From Rhabdothermincola sediminis (GTDB lineage: Bacteria; Actinomycetota; Acidimicrobiia; Acidimicrobiales; Acidimicrobilacustridaceae), in NCBI RefSeq assembly GCF_014805525.1, contig NZ_JACFSZ010000003.1, positions 124,001 through 188,000 of the forward strand: a stretch of DNA of 64,000 nucleotides, in the 5' to 3' direction. Position 1 is the stretch's first letter, and the number at the start of each line of letters is the position of its first letter. Below the pieces are notes generated by a model that was not told the DNA's origin, made no database searches, and saw only the letters and a program-made list of their open reading frames with translations. Shown here in pieces: positions 1 to 7,713 of the stretch. A program made the translations under genes and the position numbers.

Positions 1-274
1 GCTGGCCACTTGGCCGCTGAGGCGCATCGGGGTGCCGCTGCCCGAGGAGCTGCTCGACCTGCTGCGCTACGGCCGAGGCATGGACAACCGGCGCCTCAAG
101 CGGGCCGGCTTCGAGTACCTGTACACCTCGGCCGGAGCCGTGGAGGCCTTCGTGGAGGCGCTGCGGTTGCGCCAGACCGTCGGGGGCACCGAGCCCGCCT
201 ACCGCTACGAGCGCGACGTCGAGCAGTTCTTCCGCCACTCGCCGGCCATCGTGCGCGACACCGGAGTGGGCTGA
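1..274 (+). CDS. NAD(P)-dependent epimerase/dehydratase family protein, C-terminal end (partial)
   Basis: The reading frame is open from base 2 to a TGA at 272-274, so about 90 C-terminal residues of a longer protein are visible and the start lies before the window. The tail contains LRYGRGMDNRRLK and a GFEYLYTSAGAVEAF segment. I recognise these from the C-termini of actinobacterial extended short-chain dehydrogenases (nucleoside-diphosphate-sugar epimerase-like). The Rossmann fold and catalytic Tyr-Lys are outside the window, so substrate and reaction cannot be read. The next gene starts 3 bases after the stop, so the two are probably co-transcribed. Confidence 0.6.
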   Translation, partial: LATWPLRRIGVPLPEELLDLLRYGRGMDNRRLKRAGFEYLYTSAGAVEAFVEALRLRQTVGGTEPAYRYERDVEQFFRHSPAIVRDTGVG

Positions 275-277
275 GCG

Positions 278-1036
278 ATGCCGGTGGTTCACCTACGTGT
301 CGACGATGGCGTGGCGGTGGTCACCCTCGACGACCCCGAGCGGCGGAACGCGCTGTCGACCACGCTCGTCGGAGAGCTGGTGGCGACCCTCGACGCGCTG
401 GACGCCTCCGAGGAGGTCGGGGCGGTGGTGGTGACCGGTGCGCCACCGGCGTTCTGTGCCGGCGCCGACCTGTCCGAGCTCGGGAGCTCTCGCGAGAGCG
501 GCCTGCGGGGAATCTACGAGGGGTTCCTCCGGGTGGCCCGCATGACGGTGCCGACCATCGCCGCGGTGAACGGTCCCGCCGTCGGCGCAGGGATGAACCT
601 GGCTCTGGCCTGCGACGTGCGCATCGCCGCCCGGTCGGCGCGCTTCGACACCCGGTTTTTGCAGCTCGGGGTCCATCCCGGCGGCGGGCACACCTGGATG
701 CTCCGCCGCTTGGTTGGTGAGCAGGTCGCGACGGCGATGGTGCTGTGCGGCGAGGTCCTCGACGGCGACGGGGCGGCGCGACGCGGTCTTGCGTGGCGCT
801 GCGTCGACGATGGCGAGCTCCTCGACGAAGCCGAGGCGCTGGCCGGCCGGGCTGCCGCCGTACCACGGGAGCTCGCCCGGCGCACCAAGCAGACCCTGCG
901 CGACGTGGCAGGCATCGCCGACCACGACACGGCCGTCGAGCGTGAACTCGGCCCGCAGCTGTGGTCGATGGACCAGCCCGAGTTCGCCACCCGGCTCGCC
1001 GAGCTGACGCTGCGGATCAGTCGACCCACGCGCTGA
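278..1036 (+). CDS. enoyl-CoA hydratase/isomerase family protein
   Basis: A 252-residue crotonase-fold protein, the usual length for cytosolic enoyl-CoA hydratases that hydrate trans-2-enoyl-CoA in fatty-acid or branched-chain degradation. The oxyanion-hole segments are visible as CAGADL (about residues 60-65) and NGPAVGAGM (about 98-106). The segment RFLQLGVHPGGGHTWML (about 126-142) replaces the classical PE..LG..PGAGG catalytic motif, so the standard first glutamate is not where expected; I know this variant from other actinobacterial paralogues. The exact acyl-CoA reaction is therefore uncertain. The ATG follows the epimerase stop by 3 bases. The 3' end overlaps the convergent GNAT gene by 20 bases. 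Confidence 0.85.
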   Translation: MPVVHLRVDDGVAVVTLDDPERRNALSTTLVGELVATLDALDASEEVGAVVVTGAPPAFCAGADLSELGSSRESGLRGIYEGFLRVARMTVPTIAAVNGPAVGAGMNLALACDVRIAARSARFDTRFLQLGVHPGGGHTWMLRRLVGEQVATAMVLCGEVLDGDGAARRGLAWRCVDDGELLDEAEALAGRAAAVPRELARRTKQTLRDVAGIADHDTAVERELGPQLWSMDQPEFATRLAELTLRISRPTR

Positions 1037-1607
1037 GCAGCTCTTCGCGCCGCTCCGCCCACTCCTCGGCCGTCATGGCGTAGCGGACGTGGTCCTCCCA
1101 CACCCCGTTGATCTCGAGGTAGCGCAGCGCGGTGCCCTCCTCTCGGATCGCCAGCTTCTCCACCACCCGCCGGCTGGCGGCGTTGCGAGGGATGATGGCG
1201 ATCTGCACCCGGTGCAGGTGCAGCTCCTCGAACACGAAGCGCAGCAGCACCACCAGCGCCTCGGGCACGTAGCCGTTGCCGGCCCGCTTCTCGTCGATCC
1301 AGTAACCGATGTACGCGCTCTGGAACGGGCCCCGCTGCACCGACGAGAGGTTGATCTCCCCCGCCAGCTCGCCATCGACGAAGATCCCGAAGCCGTAGCC
1401 GGTGCCGAGCTGGCGCTCGCGCTGGCGAGCGCTGCAGCGCACGGCGAACGCCTCCCGATCCTCGACCACGTCGGGTTGGCCGGGCACCCGCGCCGGCTCC
1501 CACTTGGTGAGCCAGTCGACGTTGCGCCGCCGGACCTCCTGCCAGGAGGGGAAATCCGCGACGGTCAACGGCCGCAACAGGACCCTGCGCCCGAACAGCG
1601 TGGTCAT
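1017..1607 (-). CDS. GNAT family N-acetyltransferase (RimJ/RimL-like)
   Basis: A 196-residue acetyltransferase. It opens with the TTLFGRRVLLRPLTVADF segment of the RimJ/RimL group, has the strand GFGIFVDGELAGEINL, and carries the acetyl-CoA loop as YWIDEKRAGNGYVPEAL followed by HRVQIAIIPRNAASRRVVEKL. RimJ-like enzymes acetylate N-termini of ribosomal proteins, but many relatives modify other amines, so the substrate is open. The frame is open further upstream, but the ATG at 1607 overlaps the TGA of the aminotransferase (ATGA), the normal coupling arrangement, and matches the family N-terminus. It is probably translated from the aminotransferase message. Confidence 0.85.
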   Translation of the reverse strand: MTTLFGRRVLLRPLTVADFPSWQEVRRRNVDWLTKWEPARVPGQPDVVEDREAFAVRCSARQRERQLGTGYGFGIFVDGELAGEINLSSVQRGPFQSAYIGYWIDEKRAGNGYVPEALVVLLRFVFEELHLHRVQIAIIPRNAASRRVVEKLAIREEGTALRYLEINGVWEDHVRYAMTAEEWAERREELLSAWVD

Positions 1608-2701
1608 CGGCCCAGCAGCTCCTCGAGTGCCCCGAGCAGGAGGGTGACGTTGCGCATGCTGGCGGTGTGGCCCATGCAACCGATCCGCCACACCTTCCCG
1701 GCGAACGGGCCGAGGCCACCACCGATCTCGATCCCGTAACGTTCCAGCAGGAGTCGCCGGGCCGCGGGCTCGTCGATGCCGGCCGGGAGCCGGTCGAGGG
1801 GCACCCACACGGCGGTGAGCTGGGGTAGGCGGTGGCCCTCCTGCGCGAAGAGCTCCAGCCCGAGCGCCTCCAGGCCCTCCTGCAACGCCTGGCCGCAGCT
1901 GCGGTGACGTGCCCAAGCCGCGTCCAGACCCTCATCGAGGAGCGCGCCGAGCGCAGCGTGCAGCGCGAAGACCATCGAGATGGGTGCCGTGTGGTGGTAG
2001 GCGCGAGCACCCTCGCCGCTGACGTAGCGGGCGATCATGTTCAGGTCCAGGTACCACGACCGCGGCCGGGCCAACAGCTGCTCGACCGCCCGGGGGGCGG
2101 CAGTGAACGGCGCCAACCCCGGCGGCGCGCCGAGGCACTTCTGGGTTCCGCTGTAGGCGATGTCCACCTGCCAGCCGTCGATCTCCACGGGGATCCCCCC
2201 GAGGGAGGTCACACAATCCACGACGAGGAGGGCATCCCCCTTCGCCGCACCCACGCAAGCCACGTCGTTGCGGACCCCGGTGGAGGTCTCGGCGTGCACC
2301 AGCGCGATCACCTTCGGTGACGGGTGGGCGTCCAGCAGCGCCTGGGGGTCGAGCGGCCGACCCCACGGCGCCTCGACCCGGACCACCTCCGCCCCGCAGC
2401 GCGCCGCCACGTCGCACATCCGCTCCCCGAACACCCCGTTCACCCCCACGACCACCACGTCGCCGGGTTCCACGACGTTGACGAATGCTGCTTCCATACC
2501 CGCGGACCCCGTCGCGCTGATCGGGAAGGTGAGCGGGTTCACGGTGCGGAACACCTGCCGGAGGCGGGCACCGGTCTCGTCCAGCAGCTCCAGGAACTCC
2601 GGGTCGAGGTGACCGAGCATCGGGCGTGCGAAGGCCTCGGCGACCTCCGGGTACGGGTTGCACGGGCCGGGCCCCATGAGGATGCGGTCGGAGCGCGCCA
2701 T
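1604..2701 (-). CDS. class V aminotransferase, alanine-glyoxylate/serine-pyruvate type
   Basis: A 365-residue PLP enzyme of fold type I. The N-terminus MGPGPCNPYPEV is typical of the alanine-glyoxylate/serine-pyruvate group. VDCVTSLGGI supplies the cofactor-binding aspartate, and SGTQKCLGAPPGL contains the Schiff-base lysine (about K188). It likely moves amino groups between serine or alanine and glyoxylate or pyruvate; the exact donor cannot be read. The frame stays open for 37 more codons upstream, but ATG 2701 gives the family N-terminus. It is also preceded by a TAGGCT hexamer eight bases away with no Shine-Dalgarno, so the message is predicted to be leaderless. That hexamer overlaps the ppx stop codon. 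Confidence 0.85.
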   Translation of the reverse strand: MARSDRILMGPGPCNPYPEVAEAFARPMLGHLDPEFLELLDETGARLRQVFRTVNPLTFPISATGSAGMEAAFVNVVEPGDVVVVGVNGVFGERMCDVAARCGAEVVRVEAPWGRPLDPQALLDAHPSPKVIALVHAETSTGVRNDVACVGAAKGDALLVVDCVTSLGGIPVEIDGWQVDIAYSGTQKCLGAPPGLAPFTAAPRAVEQLLARPRSWYLDLNMIARYVSGEGARAYHHTAPISMVFALHAALGALLDEGLDAAWARHRSCGQALQEGLEALGLELFAQEGHRLPQLTAVWVPLDRLPAGIDEPAARRLLLERYGIEIGGGLGPFAGKVWRIGCMGHTASMRNVTLLLGALEELLGR

Positions 2702-2709
2702 CGCGGGCG

Positions 2710-2715
2710 AGCCTA
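2710..2715 (-). promoter_or_regulatory. -10 element for leaderless aminotransferase transcript
   Basis: TAGGCT on the minus strand, 8 bases before ATG 2701. Its first three bases are the TAG stop codon of ppx, so the downstream pair can be transcribed independently of ppx. Confidence 0.5.
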
Positions 2716-3624
2716 GCCAGCGATGCTCATGGCCAAGCCGTCGAGAATGTCGGCCTCCGAGACCAGACACTCGGTGAAGCCGAGCCGGCGCATGATCGCC
2801 ACCAGCACGCACATGCCGCCCACGATCACGTCGGCTCGAGCGGGCTCCAAGCCGGGGTTGTGGACCCGATCCGCGAGCGGCTCGGTGGCCAGCGTGCGGA
2901 ACACGTCCTCGGCGGCGTCCTTGGTGAGCACGAAGTGGTGGATCCGGTCGCGGTCATAGGTGGCCAGGCCGAGCTCGACCGCCGCGGCAGTGGTGACCGT
3001 GCCGGCCAGGCCCACGAGGGTGGCCGCGCCGGCCGCGCCGGGGATGGACCGCAGCACGTCGTCGAGGTGGATGTCGGCCACCGAGATGGCCGCCAGGAGC
3101 TCCTCGGGCAGTGGTGGGTCGTGGTGCAGGTAGGTCTCGGTCATCCGCACGCAACCCATGTCGACCGAGATGGTGGCCTCGCAGGCGGTGGTTCCGTAGG
3201 CGAACTCGGTCGAGCCGCCTCCGATGTCGACGACCAGGAACGGGCCCCGCCCCGGGTCGAGCTCGCTGGTCGCACCGAGGAACGAGAGCCGACCCTCCTC
3301 CTCGCCGGAGAGCAGCTCGGGCCGGACCCCGACGAGCTCGGACACCGCGTCGAAGAAGTCGTCGCGGTTCACCGCGTCGCGGGCCGCAGAGGTGGCCGCG
3401 ACCCGCAACCGCTCGACCCCGTGGCGGTCGATGACGGAGCGATACTCGCGCAGCACCTCCAGCGTCCGCTCGATCGCCGCGCCCTCGAGCCGTCCGTTGC
3501 GGTCGACGCCCTCCCCGAGCCGGGTGATGCGCATCAGGCGCTCGAGCGCCCGCCCATCCGGGCCGCGCACCAGGAGTCGCACGGAGTTGGTGCCGCAGTC
3601 GATGGCGGCCACCGGCGCGCTCAT
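2713..3624 (-). CDS. ppx: exopolyphosphatase, Ppx/GppA family
   Basis: A 303-residue protein of the ASKHA fold, the short actinobacterial Ppx1/Ppx2 type. IDCGTNSVRLLV near the N-terminus is the first phosphate loop, SGEEEGRLSFLG and VVDIGGGSTEF form the second motif, and LVGLAGTVTTAAA the third. Relatives remove phosphate from polyphosphate or the pentaphosphate of (p)ppGpp. The open frame extends upstream, but ATG 3624 shares its A with the TGA of DUF501 (TGATG) and starts right before the conserved strand, so it is preferred. DUF501-ppx is a standard actinobacterial pair, here separated from its usual eno-ftsB partners. Confidence 0.9.
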   Translation of the reverse strand: MSAPVAAIDCGTNSVRLLVRGPDGRALERLMRITRLGEGVDRNGRLEGAAIERTLEVLREYRSVIDRHGVERLRVAATSAARDAVNRDDFFDAVSELVGVRPELLSGEEEGRLSFLGATSELDPGRGPFLVVDIGGGSTEFAYGTTACEATISVDMGCVRMTETYLHHDPPLPEELLAAISVADIHLDDVLRSIPGAAGAATLVGLAGTVTTAAAVELGLATYDRDRIHHFVLTKDAAEDVFRTLATEPLADRVHNPGLEPARADVIVGGMCVLVAIMRRLGFTECLVSEADILDGLAMSIAG

Positions 3625-4103
3625 CAGGCGTCGCCTCCCGCGTCTCCTCCGACCACGCTCTCGGGGCGTTCCAGATGGGCGGCGACCCATCGGCCGACCG
3701 GGTCGTCCCCGCCGGCCAGGTGCCAGGCGTAGTGCGCATGGAGGCACTTGACCCCCTGGCGGGTGCCACCTACCCCACCTGAGGGTCGGGGCCCGAGGTG
3801 ATCGGCGGGGATCGCCGCGTCCCGTTCCGCTGCGTAGCGGGCGTGCGCCGCGGCCAGCTCGCCGGGGTGGACCTCCGCCTCGGCCTGCCGCACCCCACCG
3901 GCAGACTCGAGCTCCCCCACCCGGCGGCGGAGCTCAGGGCTCACCAGCCAGTACCGGGTGGGCATGGGGGTGCCGTCGTCGAGGAACGGGGCGTTGCGGA
4001 TGACCACCGGAGTGCCCTGCCGGTCTCGCACCACCACCTCGTACTCGCCCTGCGGAGGGCGGCCGAGCAGCCCCGTCACCTGTTCATCGTCGGCATGGGT
4101 CAC
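3624..4103 (-). CDS. DUF501 domain-containing protein
   Basis: A 159-residue protein of the actinobacterial DUF501 family. Recognisable features are the opening LLGRPPQG..VV.RD segment, RYWLVSP, and the cysteine/histidine-rich GVKCLHAHYAWHLAGGDDPVG near the C-terminus. The function is unknown; members sit between the ftsB-like gene and ppx in most actinobacteria. It starts with GTG, 7 bases after a GAGAAT hexamer. An AGGAAG sequence in the same spacer could serve as a Shine-Dalgarno, so leadered and leaderless translation are both possible. It is coupled to ppx by a TGATG overlap. Confidence 0.9.
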   Translation of the reverse strand: MTHADDEQVTGLLGRPPQGEYEVVVRDRQGTPVVIRNAPFLDDGTPMPTRYWLVSPELRRRVGELESAGGVRQAEAEVHPGELAAAHARYAAERDAAIPADHLGPRPSGGVGGTRQGVKCLHAHYAWHLAGGDDPVGRWVAAHLERPESVVGGDAGGDA

Positions 4104-4110
4104 CTTCCTG

Positions 4111-4116
4111 ATTCTC
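4111..4116 (-). promoter_or_regulatory. possible -10 element for DUF501-ppx
   Basis: GAGAAT on the minus strand ends 7 bases before GTG 4103. It belongs to a weaker variant class (NAGAMT) of the leaderless -10 pattern seen elsewhere in this window. Confidence 0.3.
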
Positions 4117-4232
4117 GCTCACTTCGCGACCTCCGGTGCACGAGCCCGGGTTCACGACTCGCCGCCGCAGCTCGCCCGTGACGAGGTCGGCTCCGAGCTT
4201 CAGCGCTGATCCACCTACCTGGGAGGTCTGTT

Positions 4233-4394
4233 GTGTCTCGGAAGATCCCCCGCCTCGCGGCCAGCGCTGCGCTGGCCTTGGCGGCGATGAGTGCCACCGT
4301 GCTACCGGCCAGCGCCAACGAGGTGCTCGACACCTGCTACGGCGCCTACGGCGCACCTGCCCTCGGACTGCGCTGGATGGATTGCGACGGCTGA
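4233..4394 (+). CDS. small secreted peptide, 53 residues, unknown function
   Basis: An unannotated-size gene: GTG at 4233, stop TGA 4392-4394, with a good GGGAGG Shine-Dalgarno at 4221-4226 spaced 6 bases. Residues 1-28 form a textbook signal peptide: basic SRKIPR, then a hydrophobic Ala/Leu core, then a PASA cleavage site. The predicted mature peptide is about 25 residues, begins NEVLDTCYGAYGAP and has exactly two cysteines near its ends that could form one disulphide. I do not recognise the family. It is divergent from DUF501 and stands alone. TTG 4231 is an alternative start in another frame and gives nothing sensible. A short open frame from 4394 overlaps its stop but is not convincing. 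Confidence 0.6.
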   Translation: MSRKIPRLAASAALALAAMSATVLPASANEVLDTCYGAYGAPALGLRWMDCDG

Positions 4395-4538
4395 TGTCGG
4401 TCGAAATCGATGATGTGACACCGGAGCCGGGCCAGACCATCATCCCGAGCCGTCACCGCCACCCCGACCTTCACGGGCTGGCATCGACCGCGTCCTGGCG
4501 ATCTGCTCCGCTGGGGCTCACCCACGAGCGACCACTGC

Positions 4539-5261
4539 TCAGCCGACCCGGTGGCGCCGGCGTGACCGGCGGATGACCGCTCCCAGGGCCAGGACCGCGG
4601 CCACGACCCCGAGCAGGGGCAGCATCCGCTTGAGCAGCGATGGACCGGCCACACCGAGCAAGTCGATCGGCTCGGGCTCCGGCCGATCCAGCTGGAGCCG
4701 GCCGTTGCTCTCCTCCTCTGCCGACACGTGCGGCTCAGCCGGCTCGGCGGCTTGGGGCCTCGTGGGCTCCGATGCCGGTTCGGTCGGCGTCTGCTCGGGC
4801 GGCACGACATCGGAAGCACCTCCGAGCACGGTGCTCTCGAGGTTCTCCACGAACTGCGCGAGCAGCTTCTCGCTCACCTCGGCCAGCGCTCCCCGACCGA
4901 ACTGGGCCACCTTGCCGGTGATGGTGAGATCGGTGCGGATCTCGACCCGGGTTCGCTCGCCGTCCGGCACGAGTTGCGCGGTGATCGTGGCGCTGGCGTT
5001 GCCCTGACCCCTGGTGTCGCGACCCGCGGCTCGCAGCACCGCCCGCCAGGAGGAGTCATCACGCTCGGCGAAGCTGGCCGTGCCCTGGTACTGGGCGGTG
5101 ATGGGACCGACCTTCACCTTCACCACCCCTCGGTAGTCCTCCCCCTCGACGCCCTCCAGCTTGGCGCCTGGTAGGCAGGGGGCGATCCGCTCGAGGTCGG
5201 TGAGCACCGACCAGGCCTGCTCGACGGGTGCGCTCACTTCGAACTCGTTCGTCAGCTCCAC
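4539..5261 (-). CDS. coxG: CoxG-like SRPBCC protein with C-terminal membrane anchor
   Basis: A 240-residue protein. Residues 1-145 are a CoxG/SRPBCC lipid-binding-like domain (ELTNEFEVSAPVEQAWSVL, CLPGAKLEG, YRGVVKVKVGPI, ITGKVAQFGRG). A Pro/Glu-rich linker follows, then one hydrophobic helix (LLKRMLPLLGVVAAVLALG) and a basic tail. In aerobic CO-dehydrogenase clusters CoxG tethers the enzyme to the cytoplasmic membrane, and the C-terminal anchor fits that role. The start is GTG 5261, which begins the domain and overlaps the mocA stop by 10 bases; the longer frame upstream has no family support. It is likely co-transcribed with mocA. Confidence 0.8.
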   Translation of the reverse strand: MELTNEFEVSAPVEQAWSVLTDLERIAPCLPGAKLEGVEGEDYRGVVKVKVGPITAQYQGTASFAERDDSSWRAVLRAAGRDTRGQGNASATITAQLVPDGERTRVEIRTDLTITGKVAQFGRGALAEVSEKLLAQFVENLESTVLGGASDVVPPEQTPTEPASEPTRPQAAEPAEPHVSAEEESNGRLQLDRPEPEPIDLLGVAGPSLLKRMLPLLGVVAAVLALGAVIRRSRRRHRVG

Positions 5262-5830
5262 CGGCTTAGGTCCTCCAAGGTGTCGACATCGCTCGGGTCC
5301 CCGACGCACGCTACCTCCGTCACCAGCTCGGGCCTGGCCCGCATCAGGACCCGGGCCCCCTCGTCACCGCTGACCGGGAGAAGATCCCAGATCTCGCGGG
5401 CGAGGCGGACCGGATGCCCACGACGGCCGCCGTAAGTCGCCACCGCGATCGGGCGGTCGGTGCACCTGGCCACCGCCCGCCACGCGGTGAGCGGGACCCG
5501 GGGTTGGTCACCGAGGCCGACCACGATGGCGGCAACGTCCCATCCCCGCACGGCCTCCAGCGCAGACCCGAGTGACGTAGCCATGCCGTCCTTCCACCGC
5601 TCGTTGCGCACCCGGGTGACCCCGGCTGGGAGCACGCCGCCCAGATCGATCGGACCCTCCACGACCATCACCTCCCCGATCCCGGCGCGCAGCGCGGCGT
5701 CGATCGCCCAGGTGACCAGCGGCCGCCCCTGGAACGGCGCCAGCAACTTGGAGTCCGACCCGGCGAACCGACTCCCGCCGCCGGCCGCCAAGACCACCGC
5801 CACCACCGTCCCGGATGCAGGTGCGGTCAT
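5252..5830 (-). CDS. mocA: molybdenum cofactor nucleotidyltransferase, MocA/MobA type
   Basis: A 192-residue nucleotidyltransferase. VVLAAGGGSRFAGSDSKLL is the NTP-binding loop of the MobA/MocA group, and VGLGDQPRV with RRGHPVRLA are the metal- and substrate-contacting motifs. These enzymes attach CMP (or GMP) to molybdopterin for maturation of xanthine-dehydrogenase-type enzymes. The neighbouring coxG, coxS and coxM genes support the cytidylyl assignment. The start is ATG 5830, predicted leaderless from TACCCT eight bases upstream. It is divergent from the DUF6941-coxS-coxM operon, with only 29 bases between the two start codons. Confidence 0.85.
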   Translation of the reverse strand: MTAPASGTVVAVVLAAGGGSRFAGSDSKLLAPFQGRPLVTWAIDAALRAGIGEVMVVEGPIDLGGVLPAGVTRVRNERWKDGMATSLGSALEAVRGWDVAAIVVGLGDQPRVPLTAWRAVARCTDRPIAVATYGGRRGHPVRLAREIWDLLPVSGDEGARVLMRARPELVTEVACVGDPSDVDTLEDLSRWS

Positions 5831-5838
5831 GGTCCACG

Positions 5839-5852
5839 AGGGTAGGTAGCGT
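5839..5852. promoter_or_regulatory. back-to-back -10 elements, mocA (-) and DUF6941-coxS-coxM (+)
   Basis: TACCCT at 5844-5839 on the minus strand lies 8 bases before the mocA ATG. TAGCGT at 5847-5852 on the plus strand lies 7 bases before GTG 5860. The hexamers are 2 bases apart, so each promoter's upstream elements fall in the other gene. Confidence 0.5.
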
Positions 5853-5859
5853 GGGCTCG

Positions 5860-6294
5860 GTGAGCGACTTCCCCTTCGAACGACCGTTGGTCGATGTCAC
5901 CCTGCTGCTCGCCGACGCGGCGCAAGTCGCCGACGGCAAGCTCTACGTGCTCGGTGGAGGCGTACAGGTGATCGGGCCACAACCCCAGCCGCTCGCGGTC
6001 GCGTTGCTCATAAAGGTGCCGTGGGATCGCGCGAACATCACCCATGACTGGAAGCTCGAGCTACTCGACGAAGATGGGATGCCCGTCATGCACAACGAGA
6101 CGCCGTTCCTCATCGGAGGGCAGTTCGAGGCTGGCCGGCCGCCGGGCTGGCCGGCGGGCACACCGCTGCCGGTGCCACTGGGAATCAACTTCCACGCGCT
6201 GCCCGTCCAGCCCGGACGCCGCTACACGTGGCGCCTGGCCATCGACGGCACCAGCGAGCCGACCTGGCAGGCGAGCTTCGGGGTGAAAGCATGA
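5860..6294 (+). CDS. DUF6941 family protein
   Basis: A 144-residue protein with the [20 protein letters not shown] opening and [20 protein letters not shown] segment that I associate with the DUF6941 family; function unknown. The GTG at 5860 is chosen because a TAGCGT hexamer ends 7 bases upstream, the leaderless pattern used elsewhere here. GTG 5851, with a GAGGG eight bases before it, is an alternative adding three residues. The stop overlaps the coxS start (ATGA), so this protein is translated in step with the iron-sulphur and FAD subunits. It may relate to the enzyme or simply share its promoter. Confidence 0.75.
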   Translation: MSDFPFERPLVDVTLLLADAAQVADGKLYVLGGGVQVIGPQPQPLAVALLIKVPWDRANITHDWKLELLDEDGMPVMHNETPFLIGGQFEAGRPPGWPAGTPLPVPLGINFHALPVQPGRRYTWRLAIDGTSEPTWQASFGVKA

Positions 6295-6764
6295 GCGGGA
6301 CGGTCTCGGTGCAGATCCAGGTCAACGGGGTGCCGCACGCCGACCAGGTCGAGCCCCGGCTGCTGCTGGTCCACTACCTGCGCGACGTGGTGGGACTCAC
6401 CGGCACCAACGTGGGATGCGACACATCATCGTGCGGCGCGTGCACGGTGCTGCTGGACGGGGAGTCGGTGAAGTCCTGCACGCTGCTGGCCGTCCAAGCC
6501 GACGGGTGCTCGGTCACCACCATCGAGGGCCTCGCCTGCGGCGAGGAACTGCACCCCGTCCAGCAGGCATTCCAGGAGGAACACGGCCTGCAGTGCGGGT
6601 TCTGCACTCCTGGCATGGTCCTGGCCGCGGTGTCGCTGCTGTGCGAGACGCCCGAGCCCACCGAGGAGGATGTGCGCCGCGGACTGGAGGGAAACCTCTG
6701 CCGCTGCACCGGCTACCACAACATCGTGCGGGCGGTGTTGCGCGCCGCGAAGGAGCAGCCGTGA
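6291..6764 (+). CDS. coxS: molybdenum hydroxylase / CO-dehydrogenase-like small subunit, [2Fe-2S]
   Basis: A 157-residue CoxS/XdhA-type subunit that passes electrons from the Mo site to FAD through two [2Fe-2S] clusters. The plant-ferredoxin-type cluster uses Cys43, Cys48, Cys51 and Cys63 ([16 protein letters not shown]). The second, helical-domain cluster uses Cys102, Cys105, Cys137 and Cys139 ([20 protein letters not shown]). All eight ligands are present and the length is standard. The start ATG 6291 overlaps the DUF6941 stop, and the stop overlaps the coxM GTG (GTGA), giving a coupled three-gene operon. The large subunit is encoded 7 kb away on the other strand. Confidence 0.92.
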   Translation: MSGTVSVQIQVNGVPHADQVEPRLLLVHYLRDVVGLTGTNVGCDTSSCGACTVLLDGESVKSCTLLAVQADGCSVTTIEGLACGEELHPVQQAFQEEHGLQCGFCTPGMVLAAVSLLCETPEPTEEDVRRGLEGNLCRCTGYHNIVRAVLRAAKEQP

Positions 6765-7603
6765 TCCCCTCGGCGTTCGACTACGAGCGGGTCGACACGG
6801 TCGACGGCGCGCTGGCCTCGCTCGCGGAGCACGGCGACGAGGCCAAGCTGCTCGCCGGCGGGCATTCGCTGATCCCGCTCATGAAGATGCGCCTGGCCGC
6901 GCCCGCGGTGCTGGTCGACGTCGGTCGGGTGCAGGAGCTGTCGTTCATCCGCGACACGGGCGACCACCTGGCCATCGGTGCCCTCACCCGGCATCGGGAC
7001 CTCGAGGTCTCGCCGGTCCTGGCCGAGCACGCCCCGCTGCTGGCCCACGCCGCCAGCCACGTCGGCGACCCCCAGGTGCGCCACCGAGGCACGATCGGTG
7101 GGTCACTCGCCCACGCGGACCCCGCCTCCGATCTCCCTGCGGCGGTGCTGGCAATGGGGGGGACGCTCGTGGCCCAGGGGCCCGGCGGGGAGCGGCTCAT
7201 CCCCGCCACCGGGTTCTTCCGAGGCTTCCTGGAGTCGGTGCTGGAACCGACCGAGATGCTCGTCGAGATCCGGATCCCCAAGCTGACCGGCGCGGGGTGG
7301 TCGTTCCAGAAGTTCACTCGGCGGGCCCAGGACTGGGCCATCGTGGGGGTGGCGGCCGTGCACTCCGCGACCCACACCGGGGTCGGCCTGGTCAACATGG
7401 GCACCACACCGCTGCTCGCCACCGCGGTCGTCGAGGCGCTGGAGGGCGGGGCGAGCCCGGAAGACGCGGCGACACTGGCCGCGGTGGGTACCGAGCCCCC
7501 GACCGACGACAACGGCACTGCCGCCTACCGGGAACACCTGGCTCGGGTGCTCGTGCGGCGCGCCCTGCAGGAGGCTGTGCCACTCACCGTCGCCGACGAC
7601 TGA
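6761..7603 (+). CDS. coxM: molybdenum hydroxylase / CO-dehydrogenase-like FAD-binding subunit
   Basis: A 280-residue FAD-binding subunit of the xanthine dehydrogenase family. It opens with [34 protein letters not shown] is the first FAD-contacting loop, and [19 protein letters not shown] is the second, TIGG-containing loop. The frame is open further upstream, but that extension is antisense-like shadow of coxS, and GTG 6761 gives the family start inside a GTGA overlap. It works between CoxS and the quinone or other acceptor. The operon ends here, followed by a strong hairpin. Confidence 0.92.
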   Translation: MIPSAFDYERVDTVDGALASLAEHGDEAKLLAGGHSLIPLMKMRLAAPAVLVDVGRVQELSFIRDTGDHLAIGALTRHRDLEVSPVLAEHAPLLAHAASHVGDPQVRHRGTIGGSLAHADPASDLPAAVLAMGGTLVAQGPGGERLIPATGFFRGFLESVLEPTEMLVEIRIPKLTGAGWSFQKFTRRAQDWAIVGVAAVHSATHTGVGLVNMGTTPLLATAVVEALEGGASPEDAATLAAVGTEPPTDDNGTAAYREHLARVLVRRALQEAVPLTVADD

Positions 7604-7626
7604 TCGCGCCCCTCTCTCCAGCGGTT

Positions 7627-7669
7627 CTGTTCATCGGGGCGCGGCTCGTGGCCGCGCCCCGATGAACAG
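7627..7669. terminator. perfect 19-bp hairpin between convergent coxM and ycnI
   Basis: The arms 7627-7645 and 7651-7669 are exactly complementary (CTGTTCATCGGGGCGCGGC), with the 5-base loop TCGTG. There is no T-run, but the position between two convergent gene ends suits a bidirectional terminator. The outer CTGTTCAT / ATGAACAG sequence recurs in the hairpin at 9062-9112. Confidence 0.7.
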
Positions 7670-7713
7670 TTCGGCGCCTGGTGAGCTAGTCGGCTAGTCA
7701 GCTGGTGAGCTGG

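Noticed and set aside
4394-4576. A 60-codon frame starting in a TGATG overlap with the secreted peptide
   Set aside because: The overlap is tempting, but the last third is antisense to coxG and the translation has no recognisable feature. Conservation would be needed to revive it.
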